In this document: positions 47,401 through 57,914 of the stretch, piece by piece
Layout of the letters: the number at the start of each line of letters is the position of its first letter
How positions within the stretch are numbered: position 1 is the stretch's first letter
DNA from: Manihot esculenta
Lineage: Eukaryota; Streptophyta; Magnoliopsida; Malpighiales; Euphorbiaceae
Length of the DNA stretch: 64,000 nucleotides
Reading direction: 5' to 3'
NCBI RefSeq assembly: GCF_001659605.2
Contig: NC_035169.2
Location: 7,969,610-8,033,609 of the forward strand
The notes under the pieces: generated by a model
Databases searched by the model: none
Told to the model about the DNA's origin: nothing
Seen by the model: only the letters and a program-made list of their open reading frames with translations
Made by a program: the position numbers and the translations under genes

Positions 47401-49515
47401 TGCAGACCTTGAGGGAACATGGCTTGTATGCCAAGTTCTCCAAGTGTGAGTTCTGGTTGAGGAGCATCTCGTTCTTGGGGCATGTAGTGTCAGAGAATGG
47501 AATAGAGGTAGACCCCAAGAAGGTAGAAGCTGTAACTAACTGGCCTAGACCCACCTCAGTGACAGAGATCAGAAGTTTCTTGGGTTTAGCTGGTTATTAC
47601 AGGAGGTTCGTTCAGGACTTCTCGAAGATTGCAGCTCCTCTAACCAGATTGACCAGAAAGAATCAGAGGTTTGAGTGGACCGATCAATGTGAGGAAAGCT
47701 TTGAGGAGCTCAAGAAGAGGTTAACTTCAGCACCAGGGTTAGCTCTGCCGACTAGCAATGATGACTTCACAGTGTTCTGTGATGCATCCAGAGTAGGCTT
47801 GGGTTGTGTGTTGATGCAGAATGGCAGGGTGATCGCTTACGCCTCTAGACAACTGAAGAGGCATGAGTTGAATTACCCCACACACGATCTTGAGATGGCA
47901 GCAGTCATCTTTGCACTCAAGATGTGGAGGCACTACCTCTATGGGGTGAAATGTGAGATCTTTACAGATCATAAGAGCCTGCAGCACATCTTGAGCCAGA
48001 GAGAACTGAATTTGAGACAGAGGAGGTGGGTAGAACTGTTGAGTGACTATGATTACAAGATCCAGTACCATCCGGGTAAGGCTAATGTAGTGGCTAACGC
48101 CTTAAGCCGGAAGTCACTTGGCAGTTTATCCCACATCACGGCAGAGAGGAGACCAGTGGTGAAGGAGTTTTACAAGCTCATTGAGGAAGGTCTACAGTTG
48201 GAGTTGTCTGGTACAGGTGCCTTGGTTGCTCAGATGAAAGTGACACCCGTGTTTCTGGAGCAGGTGGCTCAGAAACAGCATGAGGACCCAGAGTTAGTGA
48301 AGATTGCCAGGACTGTTCAGTCAGGCAAGAACAGTGAGTTCAGATTTGACAATAAGGGGATCCTCCGCTATGGGAGTCGATTGTGTGTACCAGATGACAT
48401 AGGGCTAAAAGGAGACATTATGAGAGAGGCTCATAATGCAAGATACAGCATTCACCCCGGAGCCACCAAAATGTATCAGGATCTGAAGAGAGTATATTGG
48501 TGGCCAGCTATGAAGAGGGAAGTGGCACAGTTTGTGTCAGCCTGCGAGGTATGTCAGAGGGTGAAGCTGGAACATCAGAAGCCGGCTGGAATGCTTAACC
48601 CGCTACCTATTCCAGAGTGGAAATGGGAAAATATAGCTATGGACTTCGTAGTGGGGTTACCGGCAACATCCAACAGATTAGACTCCATATGGGTGATTGT
48701 GGACAGACTCACTAAATCTGCTCACTTCATCCCTGTTAGGAGCAACTACTCTGTGGATAAGCTAGCGCAGGTGTATGTTGAGGAGATTATCAGATTGCAT
48801 GGGGTCCCAGTGTCTATAGTGTCAGATAGAGGGCCCCAGTTCACCTCCAGGTTTTGGCGGAGTCTGCAGAGTGCTATGGGTACCAGGTTGGATTTCAGTA
48901 CTGCCTTCCATCCCCAGACTGATGGACAGTCAGAAAGGACCATCCAGACTATCGAGGATATGCTTAGAATGTGTGTGCTGGACTTTAGCGGTTCTTGGAG
49001 GCAACATCTACCTTTGGTGGAGTTTGCCTACAATAACAGCCATCATGCTAGCATCGGGATGGCTCCATATGAAGCTTTATATGGGAGGAAGTGCAGGTCA
49101 CCTGTTTGCTGGGAGGAAGTTGGAGAAAAGGCCTTGGCAGGGCCTGAGTTAGTAGAGATCACCAGCAGGGTGGTACCCATCATCAGAGAGAGAATCAAAA
49201 CTGCTACAAGCAGGCAGAAGAGTTATGCAGACCTCCACAGGAAACAGGTAGACTTTCAGGAGGGGGATTTAGTATTGCTCAAGGTGTCTCCAATGAAAGG
49301 GGTGGTTCGGTTTGGTAAAAAGGGTAAGCTAGCTCCACGGTACATCGGACCCTTTGAAGTCTTGCAAAAGATTGGGAGTGTATCGTACAAGCTAGACTTG
49401 CCTGCTTCTATGGAAAGAATCCATCCGGTTTTCCATGTTTCCATGTTAAGAAAGTACGTGTCAGATCCGAGCAAGGTTCTTAGTGAGCCTGATGTGGAGA
49501 TCCAAGAGGATCTCA

Positions 49516-49520
49516 CTTAT
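49516..49520. repeat. Target site duplication CTTAT, left side of solo LTR
   Basis: CTTAT precedes the TGATAGAG start of the inserted LTR and recurs at 51187-51191 after its CTCTGTCA end. The duplication lies inside the chromodomain-proximal codons of the host gag-pol. Confidence 0.88.
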
Positions 49521-51186
49521 TGATAGAGTATAGTTTAGTCCATTTTATATTAATATTATTGATAAATATTTACATGATTTCTGCTTAATTTATTACTTTT
49601 AATATTATTTTGCAGAAAATAATATAAAAGGACAAATTGGAGAAAATATCCCTAAAATTGCCTTATTTGAAGCTAAAGGAGCAAGCCTGCACATGAATCC
49701 GCAATTGAATGACCAAGCCCACGCACAATGACAGCCCATGGAGCCACTCACGCACTTCGCATGGACCATTCCCGCGCGCAAGGCCCGCCAAAGTGCAACG
49801 CTTCAATCTTCACAACACATGCACATGGCCCGTTGAAACTAAAGCTCTTCACGCGAACCAAAGCTCTTTCTTTGCACATGGACCCGCTCACTCACACTCA
49901 TGCACTCACGCCTCCACTCATTCAAGCACATGGACCAATCTTCATATGGGCCCCGCCGATCCACACCTTCACTCCAGCTCACGGACGGCCCGCTTCGACG
50001 CCCACGTGCACTGTACCTATTCACTCCATCAAAACGCGCAAATGGCCAGCAATTGCAACCACTTCGCATGGGCCCCGCCAAGGCGCTCCAAGCTGCACAC
50101 GCAAAGGCCCGCACCGCCACTCTTGCAAAGAACCGCGCACGCGAGACAACTTCCTAATTAGTGCGTCCTCTGCGCTCTATTTAAGGGACTTTAAGCGGCC
50201 AGAGAATGGATCCCTCCTGTTCGGCGATTTCCGCCGGCCTCTGCGCTCCATCGGTTCTCTCTTTTCCTTTTCCTTTTTTTTATTTTATTTTTCTGTTTTC
50301 AATTCAGTCAATGAGTGGCTGATTTTCCATCTAGTTGAATATTGGTTGAAACTTTAGTTATTTAATGGGTTGTGAGACTTGATCAAATATTGTTTAATTT
50401 TGGAGATTCAATATTCATGCAATTTCATATTTAATTCTCATATTATTTTGTTATTGAAATCTACGTTGATTTTTATTGCAAAATAATTATTTGTTAGTTT
50501 GAATAATTTAAGTCCGTAATTGCTTGGGTTATTCTTACATGAGAACACTTGGGATAAAATCCAAGAAAATTGCATGATCTAGCGTTATCTCCATACGTTT
50601 GGGTAGCTAGGATTGGATCTCTCTATTTCTTAATGCAATTGACAATTGTTTTGATGCCTAAGGCCCAAGGACGTTCCTTGGCAATTTGTTGATTAGTAAT
50701 TAATTAGAGGACGTTCCCTAATTGGTTTAATCATAAGGAGAGATAATGGTGGTGAGAAGCGTCTTCCATCTCCATAAACTAATCTATTGAATTAACCCAA
50801 AAGAACAAAGTGTCTGTGATCAACCCCAACAACTAAAGTGGATCCAATATTTCAACTAGAGCTTTCTCATTATTAATTACTTTTTACTTAATTATTTGCT
50901 TTCTATTATTATTCTCATTATTAGTTACTATAATCATTCTCAAACCCCCCATTTTACTTTTATTGCAATATATTTTTGTTCTGCTTTCAGTTTATCTCAT
51001 TTGATCCCACTTTCAGTATTTTATCTCATCTTTAATTTATTATTGTTTCAGTTTATTGGTCTGTTTGAGAAAAATAAATAGGTAATCAATTCTCTGTGGA
51101 TTCGATCCTTTCACCACTATCTGCAGTTGTAAATTGTTGATAACCAGAAAGGTTATTTTTGGCCGGCTTCGACAACCGCTCTGTCA
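49521..51186 (+). mobile_element. 1666-bp solo LTR inserted in the chromovirus gag-pol
   Basis: It starts TGATAGAG and ends CTCTGTCA (an imperfect terminal inverted pair) and is flanked by CTTAT on both sides. The last 130 bp, with GTGGATTCGATCC and a GGTTATTTTTGGCCGGCTTC-like tail, resemble the 3' ends of Ty3/gypsy LTRs of the Athila/Tat group. It holds a GC-rich block (49690-50170) with repeated ACATGG and CGCA words. It has no gag or pol, and no second copy exists in the window, so it is a solo LTR or less likely a non-autonomous unit. The open frames inside it have no protein-like composition. It is the youngest of the three nested insertions. Confidence 0.82.
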
Positions 51187-51432
51187 CTTATGTTGAGCAG
51201 CCAGTGCGGATCCTAGACACACAGATCAGAAAGTTGAGGAACAAGGAAATCCCGATGGTTAAAGTCCTTTGGAACCACCACAATATGGAAGAATGCACTT
51301 GGGAGACACGGGAGTCCATGCTCCAGCAGTACCCTCATCTCTTTTAAGGTTAGATCTCTTTGTGTTTGTATGTATGTTATGATGTATGCTATGCATGTGT
51401 TAGTTGAGGAACATTCGGGGACGAATGTTCTT

Positions 51433-51445
51433 AAGGGGGGGAGAA
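51433..51445 (+). other. Chromovirus polypurine tract
   Basis: AAGGGGGGGAGAA lies immediately before the 3' LTR start (TGTAATACCC at 51446). Confidence 0.85.
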
Positions 51446-53692
51446 TGTAATACCCGGCTAGACTCCGATATCGGAATTTCAACCGTCCGGTGGAATCTCG
51501 GATGTCGAAAACCTCTAGAAGGGTAAAACCAGGTTTTTATAAAATGTTTTCATGTATTTTAATGTTTTGAGCATGAAATTACATGAGCTTTTGCATGAAT
51601 AATCTTTGGAGGAAAACCCAGGTTCGGCCGCCGAAAGTCAAGTTCGGCCGCCGAACATGCATGTGTTTTGGAGGCACGTTAGGCCTCCGAAAGCATGAGT
51701 GAGGGAAGTCCAGGTTCGGCCGCCGAAAGTCAAGTTCGGCCGCCGAACATTGCATGGATTCGGAGGCACATTCGGCCCCCGAACGTGGCCTGGCCAGCCA
51801 CCTATAAAAAGGGGACATAGCCGAAACGGGTGAGTTTTCTCCCATTTTCGGCCACAGCTAGCTTCCAACCTCCCTCTCCCAAATCTTTTGTTCTTCCTCC
51901 AAATCCCCACCATTTTTCTTAAGTTTTGAGCTTGCATTGAAGGTTTTGAGCTTTTAAAACAAGTTTTGGAGCTTGGGAGACTCAGGAGCCCATTTGCTTG
52001 GTCCGAGTTTAGGTCGTCTCTCTCTCGATCTTCAAGAGGTAAGAGCCGATCTTGAGCTCAATGTATGTTTTTAACAAGTTTTAAGTAGATTTATGGGGTA
52101 GAAATGCATGTTAGGGTTATTTGAATATTTGGGTTTATATTATGATTTCGAACAATGTGTGTTGATTGTGTGTGTTTGAAGTGTTGTAGTTGGGGTATAT
52201 GACTGTTTGAGACCCCTAGGAACTTGTATGCATGTTTTGGTTGAGATTTATGCATGATTTGAGGTTTTGGGAGGCAAGGGGTTCATGTGAACCAAGTTTC
52301 TGCCCTTCTGGCAGAAACCAGGTTCGGCCGCCGAAGGGAGTTTCGGCCGCCGAACCCCCTTGTGGAGGCAGCATTCGGCTGCCGAAGCTTGCCCCCGAAA
52401 GGAGACTTTCATCTCTGTCTGGGACTTTCGGCCGCCGAAGGTGCCGCCGAAAGTGCCTGACTTTCGGCTCTGGAGGGACTTTCGGCCGCCGAACCTGCCG
52501 CCGAAAGTGCCCTGTCCAGCCATTTCATGCATGTGTTTCTATGATTATTTTATGATGTTCTAGGGGGTTTTTGGGGAGTTTATTAGAGTTATGTTTATAT
52601 ATGTTTGGTCCTTCATTGGAGTCCACCTGTGTAGGTTCGGACCCGAGGAACCGAGGACCCCAGCAGTGAGATAGCTGCTTCAGAGTCTGTAGAGCTTCAG
52701 CCAAAGGTGAGTGGAATAACCTTAAGTCTTTAAACAAACGAAATATAACTTTTGAGCACGTTCATGCATCATATATGCCATGTGATATTATAGGGTGTTT
52801 GCATTAGTTTTCACGAATATGTTGCATTGCATAATTTGATGTGGATGTGGATTGGTTATTGAATGATCCTTTAGTCCTCTTATGCTATGATATGATGATG
52901 TTATGGTAGAGAAAGACCAGTGAGGCCCATTCTACGCCCCTGGCACAGAGAAAGAGAAAGACCAGTGAGGCCCATTCTACGCCCCTGGCACAGTTGGACT
53001 GCTATGTTATGTTATGCTATGTAAGAGAAAGACCAGTGAGGCCCATTCTACGCCCCTGGCACAGTTGGACTATGTTGAGGACTATGGGTGACAATACCAT
53101 CCTTGATGTGACTTGTTTGTGTTGTGTTGCATCCCATGGTAGCATGAAGATTTTAAATACATGTTTTTCTATTCTGCTCACTGGGCTCTTGTAGCTCACC
53201 CCCTCCCCTAATATCAGATGTGCAGGTACAGGGTAGACCAGGAGGTCAGCCAGAGTTATGAAGTCATAGATAGATTGTGGACATGACAAATGATTAAGAT
53301 GTAATGTAAAGTCTAGTACAGTTATGTATTTTCAAGTTATGATATTGAGGATAGAGTTGTGCTTGACCAATACAGATTGTTAATCCCACTTGTATGTACA
53401 TGGTCTTTATGATATGAGATATGAGGTTATGTTTCAACCAAGCTTATGTATGATGAGATACCCCATTGGAGCATTTGATGAGGGCTCCAGTGGAGGTTTA
53501 TGATATGTTTATGTTTATGTACAGGTTGAGCTTGGTTGTTATATGAAAATGTTTACAGGTTTATGAGTATTGTTGATCATGTATGGGATTAAACAGGATT
53601 ACAGGTTATGTCAGGCTTGCTACGGTTCCCGGCGGCCTTATGCCGATCTGGATCCTAGCGCCGGTAACAGTCCGGATTTCCGGGGCGTTACA
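51446..53692 (+). repeat. Chromovirus 3' LTR
   Basis: 2247 bp, nearly identical to 42164-44413. The differences noted by eye are mostly transitions, plus loss of 3 bp near 51999. It is followed by the TCTTT duplication at 53693-53697, after which the Tat gag frame resumes. Confidence 0.95.
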
Positions 53693-53697
53693 TCTTT

Positions 53698-54976
53698 GGT
53701 CCCTTCGCTCCCAGGGTTGTCTGTAAGGCTCGGGCCTCTTGCCATGCTTTTTCTCACGCCTCTCTGGCCTCCCTTCCTCTGGTGCTTTTCCCTTATCTGT
53801 CGCTCCCCTGACGAACCTGCTCGTCACCAAGGCATCATCCTGCCTTATGTATTTTTCAGCCCGCTTCATCAGCTCGGCCAGTAAGGTCTGAGGCTTCCTG
53901 CTTAATGAGCCAAAGAACTCGGCTGAGGTCGTCCCCTTCTGCATGGCTTCTACAGCCCTTCCCTCATCGAGCTCGAAAATTTGCAGGGCCTCCGTATTGA
54001 AGCGAGCGACGTATTCCCTGAGCGATTCGTCTCTCCTCTACCTGACCGTCTCCAGGTAACTCGTCTTCCTATCTGCGGGCACCCCGGCGATAAACCGGCT
54101 GATGAAGCGAGTGGCCAGATCTCCAAATCTGCTAATACTTCCGGCCTCAAGGCTATTGAACCACGCCCACACTGGCCCTGAGAGCGTCGTAGGGAATACC
54201 TTGCACATCAAGGCATCTGACAAAGTTTGCAGCTCCATGAAGGTCTTGTAGTTCAAGACGTGCTCCCGGGGGTTCCCAGCTCCGTCGTACGCGGCCATAG
54301 GTGGCATCATAAATTTCTTGGGAACAGTCTCTTGCTGCACCCACTTCGAAAAGGGTGAAGAGGTGGGCAGGAGAGTCTGGTTCTGATCCCTTGCTCCCAG
54401 CTCGGCTAAGAGCTGCTCTCTCATCTTTTGCAGCTTTTGGTCTATACTCTCATCTTCCTGCCTGGGCGTCTTCTCCAGACGGTATTCCTTCTCTTCCACT
54501 TTGCTTCTCGTCCACTTTGTTGTTTCGGCAGAATAATTGTCGGCCCCATCGTTCTCAATCATCTCTCTCATTCTCCTTCCATGAACCCTGGCCTCCGGTT
54601 CTTCCTCTTCCCCAGCTCTTCTCTCCCTTTCTCCGGTTTCACGGCTAACTGTTTGGGGATGGTTGTGGGTAGGTTGAGGTTCATTGGTCTGGGGCTCTTC
54701 TACCACTGGCAATACATTTGCTGGGGTGCTAAGGCCATGTTGCTGCATTATCTGCCCCAACCAATGGGCGGTGTTTTGTAGTTGGAGGGCCATGGTTTGG
54801 AGGTCCTGGTTGGACAAGGTAGCGGCGGAAGCATTCCCTGCCAAGCTTGGCGAGGAGTTAAAAGGGATGGGTGTTTGGTTGTTTGGTGTTGTGGGACTGG
54901 AAAAGGAGAACTGCTGCCCCTCTTGGGCAGAGCTCAGGTCATTTGGAGTGACATTGTTTTCGTTGTGGTTAGCCAT
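53698..54976 (-). pseudogene. Tat element gag, N-terminal part (one premature stop)
   Basis: The frame starts at an ATG (MANHNENNVTPNDLSS) and runs 312 residues to a TAG at 54038-54040, then continues in the same frame to the nested insertion at 53697. Upstream of the break are a Q/N-rich N-terminus, a charged region (GERERRAGEEEEPEARV) and the capsid-like block (KTFMELQTLSDALMCKVFPT, then WFNSLEAGSISRFGDLATRF). Downstream are FFGSLSRKPQTLLAEL and RFVRGATDKGKAPEEG. This pattern is typical of Tat gag. Gag would form the virus-like particle that packages the element's RNA. The stop plus the chromovirus insertion abolish it here. Confidence 0.87.
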
Positions 54977-55036
54977 TGTGGATCTCAGTGGGTATTGTAA
55001 GAGTGGAACTCCGGTGATGAAAAGATCTCCTTCGTT

Positions 55037-55053
55037 CCCACAGACGGCGCCAA
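55037..55053 (-). other. Tat element primer-binding site
   Basis: On the minus strand, directly inside the right LTR, the sequence reads TTGGCGCCGTCTGTGGG. The first nine matching bases, TGGCGCCGT, are those of elements primed by Asp-tRNA; the rest diverges, so tRNA identity is tentative. Confidence 0.6.
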
Positions 55054-55054
55054 T

Positions 55055-55553
55055 TGATGATCTGAGATCCAGAAAATAGGGTTTTACAATGGATTCTGTA
55101 AAACTGGAAAAACCTTAGACCTAGAGGAGAGTATTTCTCCTTTTATATGTTTTCTCTTGTCCGCTAGTGACGTGTAACAGAATGTATGTCATTGGGCCAC
55201 CTGCCCCTGTCATGTTGATATGGACGTATGAGGAAATCAGATCGCTGCCCCATGCGTAACGGCCCTTGATTCTCCCCGGACATGCGTACAGATGGTCCCT
55301 CAAGGCGAGTGGGCTGAACTTCTTCTTGGTTCCGAGCGGGGCCGGTAGACAAGATTAAGACTAGGCCTAGAGGGGATTTGTTCATTGGGCCGAAAGAGTT
55401 GGGCCGGCCTGATTGAAGAATCTGAATAGAGTCTGGTCTTTGAGTCGGGTGGGTCTGGCCTGACTCTTGGAGGAGACTTAGAAGCCTTCAGATTTGTGGG
55501 CTATCCTAATGAGTCTAGCCTTAGACCGGGATGAAAAAATCCAGCGGTCATCA
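55055..55553 (-). repeat. Tat element 5' LTR (right copy)
   Basis: 499 bp, TGATGATCTG to GCGGTCATCA, partner of 33847-34345. It is followed by CAAAT, the counterpart of CAAGT on the other side. Confidence 0.92.
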
Positions 55554-55894
55554 CAAATCTTAAAGCCTGTTTGAATATTACTGTTAAAATCGTTTTTGAG
55601 AAAAATATTTTAAAAAAAATATTAGTTAGAGAATATTTAAAAATAATATAAAATTATATTTGACATCACAAAAATACGAAAATAACAAAACAAATTTTCA
55701 GAAATCGTATTTTTTAACAATATAAAAAATATGCATTTTTCAGAAAGTATTTTTTGGCCACCAAAACTCAATGTCAAATAAACTCTTATTAGTTGATGAA
55801 AAGATTTATTAAGTGCCATTTAGTTAATCGAAAAAATGTTAATAAAAATATATTTTAGTGTAAAATTATATTTTGTTATATTCTACTGGAAAGT
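55554..55894. other. Intergenic, no gene seen
   Basis: AT-rich flank right of the Tat element. Nothing recognised apart from the 5-bp half target duplication at its start. Confidence 0.5.
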
Positions 55895-56400
55895 AGAGTG
55901 CGTAATATTCAATTCAAATAAAAAAATTAATCGAATTAAATTAATTTAAAATTTTAGTTTAATTTTTTATTCATTTTGGTACGTTTAAATTTTTAATTTT
56001 AAAAATTTTAATTATTTCATTTCAATTTAATTTTAATAAAAAAAATAAATCCAAACCGAACAGATTAATAATAATATATTATTGAATATATTATTTATAT
56101 ATTTTCAATAATATAAAAAGATTAGATTATATTAAAATTAAAATATTCTAAGATTAAATCATATTAAAATTAAAATATTCTAATTAAATTTTAAAATATA
56201 AAAAATAAAGTGAAAAATAAAAAATTTATTAAAAATACAAATCGAATTGAATCAAATTGAATCAGATCAATTCGATTTAATTTGATTTCTGATCAAAATT
56301 AATTTGATTCGATTTTTCTAAATAACAAAATTTTGATTTTCAATTTATTTAGTTCAGTTCGATTTTAAACCGAATTAACCGAAACCGAATGTTCATCCTA
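55895..56400 (+). mobile_element. AT-rich hAT-like miniature element, family A, copy 4
   Basis: Same family as 1740-2185 and 5610-6056. The right end reads AACCGAAACCGAATGTTCAT, the best-preserved terminus of the four. It contains a local duplication (TTAGATTATATTAAAATTAA-type) near 56123 and 56157. Non-coding. Confidence 0.5.
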
Positions 56401-56590
56401 GTTGAAAGGTGTTGAGATGGATTCTATATTGATATTCAAACATTTTTTTTTTCAGTGAAAAATCATCAAACATGGGAAAAAAATCCGCTGACATATACGC
56501 AATTTCCCCCCCCAAAACATCATCTAACCAAAAATAAATGGCCATCATAAGAAATTCTGGGAGGCATAATGTTTGATTGGTCATACGTTT

Positions 56591-56958
56591 TCACTTGAAG
56601 TTTTGCTTTCTCTCTTCATCCTTAGACAGTGTGAATAGGAAGGTGGAATCAAATGTTGCAAAGTTTACTTCTGATTCTGAAGAGGTGCTAGAATATGTAA
56701 ATTCAGTCTTGGAACGCTTTGACTTCCAACCATCAGAAACTTCAGTAGTTAAAGATTTTTTGGACGGAAACACAGGCATTGAAACAGTTTCTTCCTCATC
56801 ACTTGCATAGTTTCTGCCATAGCTTCTGGGTTCCAAATACTGCAGATTTAAGCTATTGCCAGAAAATTCACGGCTACCAATTGAAACATCTTTGTGATTG
56901 TGCCACATGTTGCAGGAGTATTGAGTGTTGGCACTTAACGAGCCTCTTGAAGTTCTCT
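56591..56958 (-). CDS. Unidentified terminal exon, possibly the 3' end of the SMEK-like transcript
   Basis: A 121-residue open stretch on the minus strand follows a strong acceptor (TTATTCAG|AG at 56959) and ends in TGA. The protein is Ser/Thr-rich and acidic-basic mixed (ASDEEETVSMPVFPSKKS, DGWKSKRSKTEF). I do not recognise it, and it does not look like the C-terminus of PP4R3 proteins. Its phase (two bases, then RTSRGSL) is compatible with joining to the last SMEK-like exon upstream at 57915, so a short chimeric protein could be made. It may instead be the last exon of an unrelated gene, or not a gene at all. Confidence 0.4.
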
Positions 56959-57914
56959 CTGAATAATTTAGAGTCAAAAAGAGAATTCTTAGGTTAATAT
57001 CTTAACAGTCAAAAACCAAAAAAAAAGCATAATCTTATCAACGTCTATAAATATTAAGCATAAATTTAAAAGAAATTGAAAGCATATATGATTTTGTGAA
57101 AATTTATTTGAAATCTTTTTTTGTAAAATAAATTGTTCCAAACGAAACCATAAGGGCGTATATGGTTCGATTAAGAGTGAAACTTTTACTACAGATTCTC
57201 AAGCTTTTTCAGAAGTCTAACTCAATCCCCAGAAAACAAAGAACAGGGACAATTACAACTGTGGATGCAAAACAGAAGAGAATTTGAAGAAGAATCACAT
57301 ATTGAACCACTATCAGTTTCACACAAACCGTAGACTAACACTAGCATCACAAAAAACACACCATAGATGCATAAACCACTTAACTCATTGTTAAGATGTA
57401 CGAATTTATAGGTCAGGAGACACAAACACTTCATATGTTTAGAGACATAATTGAATTTACACATCCAAAAAACTTGATTTAGTGCCTTATTGGCAATATC
57501 AAGTGAAAAGCCATTGCTTAGCCCACCGTTTTTCATTTAGAACTAATACAGTCAACCAATGGTCTATTCAATTCCATGTATCAAGCTTATGGATCAAGGA
57601 ATCCCATTATAATCACAATATCTTGTGTTAAGCACATGGTTCACAAGTAAAGATGGGAAAGCAAAGGGAGAACGTAGACCATCTCAAATAGCACAGACAA
57701 ACATTGGACTGATTAAAAAGAAAACACAAAGTTTACACATAAACATAAACAAGCAAGCATGGGCTATGTAAGAACAGAATACCAAACATCAAAGGTTTGC
57801 TCCAGATAAAAGACGGTTTCCTCGCAAATTAAAAACCACCTAAGAAATCTGGCTAAGTGGCTCCAAGAAAAAACAATATCAAAATGACAGTTTTAACTGA
57901 ATATAAATACTTAC
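56959..57914 (-). other. Expected site of further SMEK exons; none found
   Basis: I read this minus-strand stretch for the PP4R3 exon that normally follows the N-terminal domain (an ELRELPPVEL-like block) and did not find it. No other coding sequence was recognised. Confidence 0.45.

Larger units (their letters stand above)
44685..51347 (+). pseudogene. Chromovirus gag-pol polyprotein (three premature stops and an LTR insertion)
   Basis: A single plus frame begins at the ATG at 44685 (MRGTRRSARL) and continues to 49520, then resumes at 51192-51347 beyond the inserted solo LTR. Domains in order are gag, a CCHC zinc knuckle (CFRCGQEGHMARECP, about 46040), protease (MDPGASHSF, about 46330), reverse transcriptase ([12 protein letters not shown], then FIDDILVYS about 47335), RNase H ([15 protein letters not shown]), and integrase. 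The integrase zinc site is H...H...CEVC; its catalytic residues are D in MDFVVGLP, D in [10 protein letters not shown] and E in DGQSERT. A chromodomain lies at the end (VRILDTQIRKLRNKEIPMVK ... ECTWETRESM). In-frame stops lie at 45024-45026 (TAG), 46875-46877 (TGA) and 47115-47117 (TAG); all are compatible with C-to-T decay. No frameshift was seen. Chromodomains guide integration to heterochromatin. Confidence 0.92.
42164..53692 (+). mobile_element. Ty3/gypsy chromovirus (Tekay/Del type) nested in the Tat gag
   Basis: An 11.5-kb element in plus orientation. It has LTRs of about 2.25 kb beginning TGTAATACCC and ending GGGGCGTTACA, an initiator-Met-tRNA type primer site, one long gag-pol frame ending in a chromodomain, a polypurine tract and perfect TCTTT duplications. 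About 14 substitutions and one 3-bp gap separate its LTRs by eye (about 0.6%), so it is young. It contains a 1666-bp solo LTR of a third element. Gag-pol has three premature stops, so this copy is defective although recent. Very long LTRs, gag-pol in one frame and a C-terminal chromodomain fit the Tekay/Del clade. Confidence 0.93.
33847..55553 (-). mobile_element. Ty3/gypsy LTR retrotransposon, Tat lineage, carrying a nested chromovirus
   Basis: The element is bounded by two 499-bp LTRs with TGATGA...TCATCA ends, and its genes run leftward. Flanking 5-mers CAAGT and CAAAT are probably the target duplication with one later change. Reading on the minus strand, the order is 5' LTR, primer-binding site, gag, protease, reverse transcriptase, RNase H, a second archaeal-type RNase H, integrase, a 35-bp tandem array, an antisense ORF, polypurine tract and 3' LTR. 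The dual RNase H and the antisense ORF after integrase are hallmarks of the Tat lineage. About 11.5 kb of its span (42164-53692) is a younger chromovirus inserted in gag. Without that insert the element is about 10.2 kb. Several stops and two frameshifts show that this copy is no longer autonomous. Confidence 0.9.

Noticed and set aside
49709..50357. Plus-strand open frames of 150 and 209 codons in the GC-rich block
   Set aside because: They lie wholly inside the 1666-bp solo LTR, overlap in several frames and have His/Thr/Ser-rich composition caused by repeated ACATGG and CGCA words. No domain pattern.
54355..55079. Plus-strand frames opposite Tat gag
   Set aside because: Antisense shadows of gag; unlike the aORF near the 3' LTR they show no independent features.
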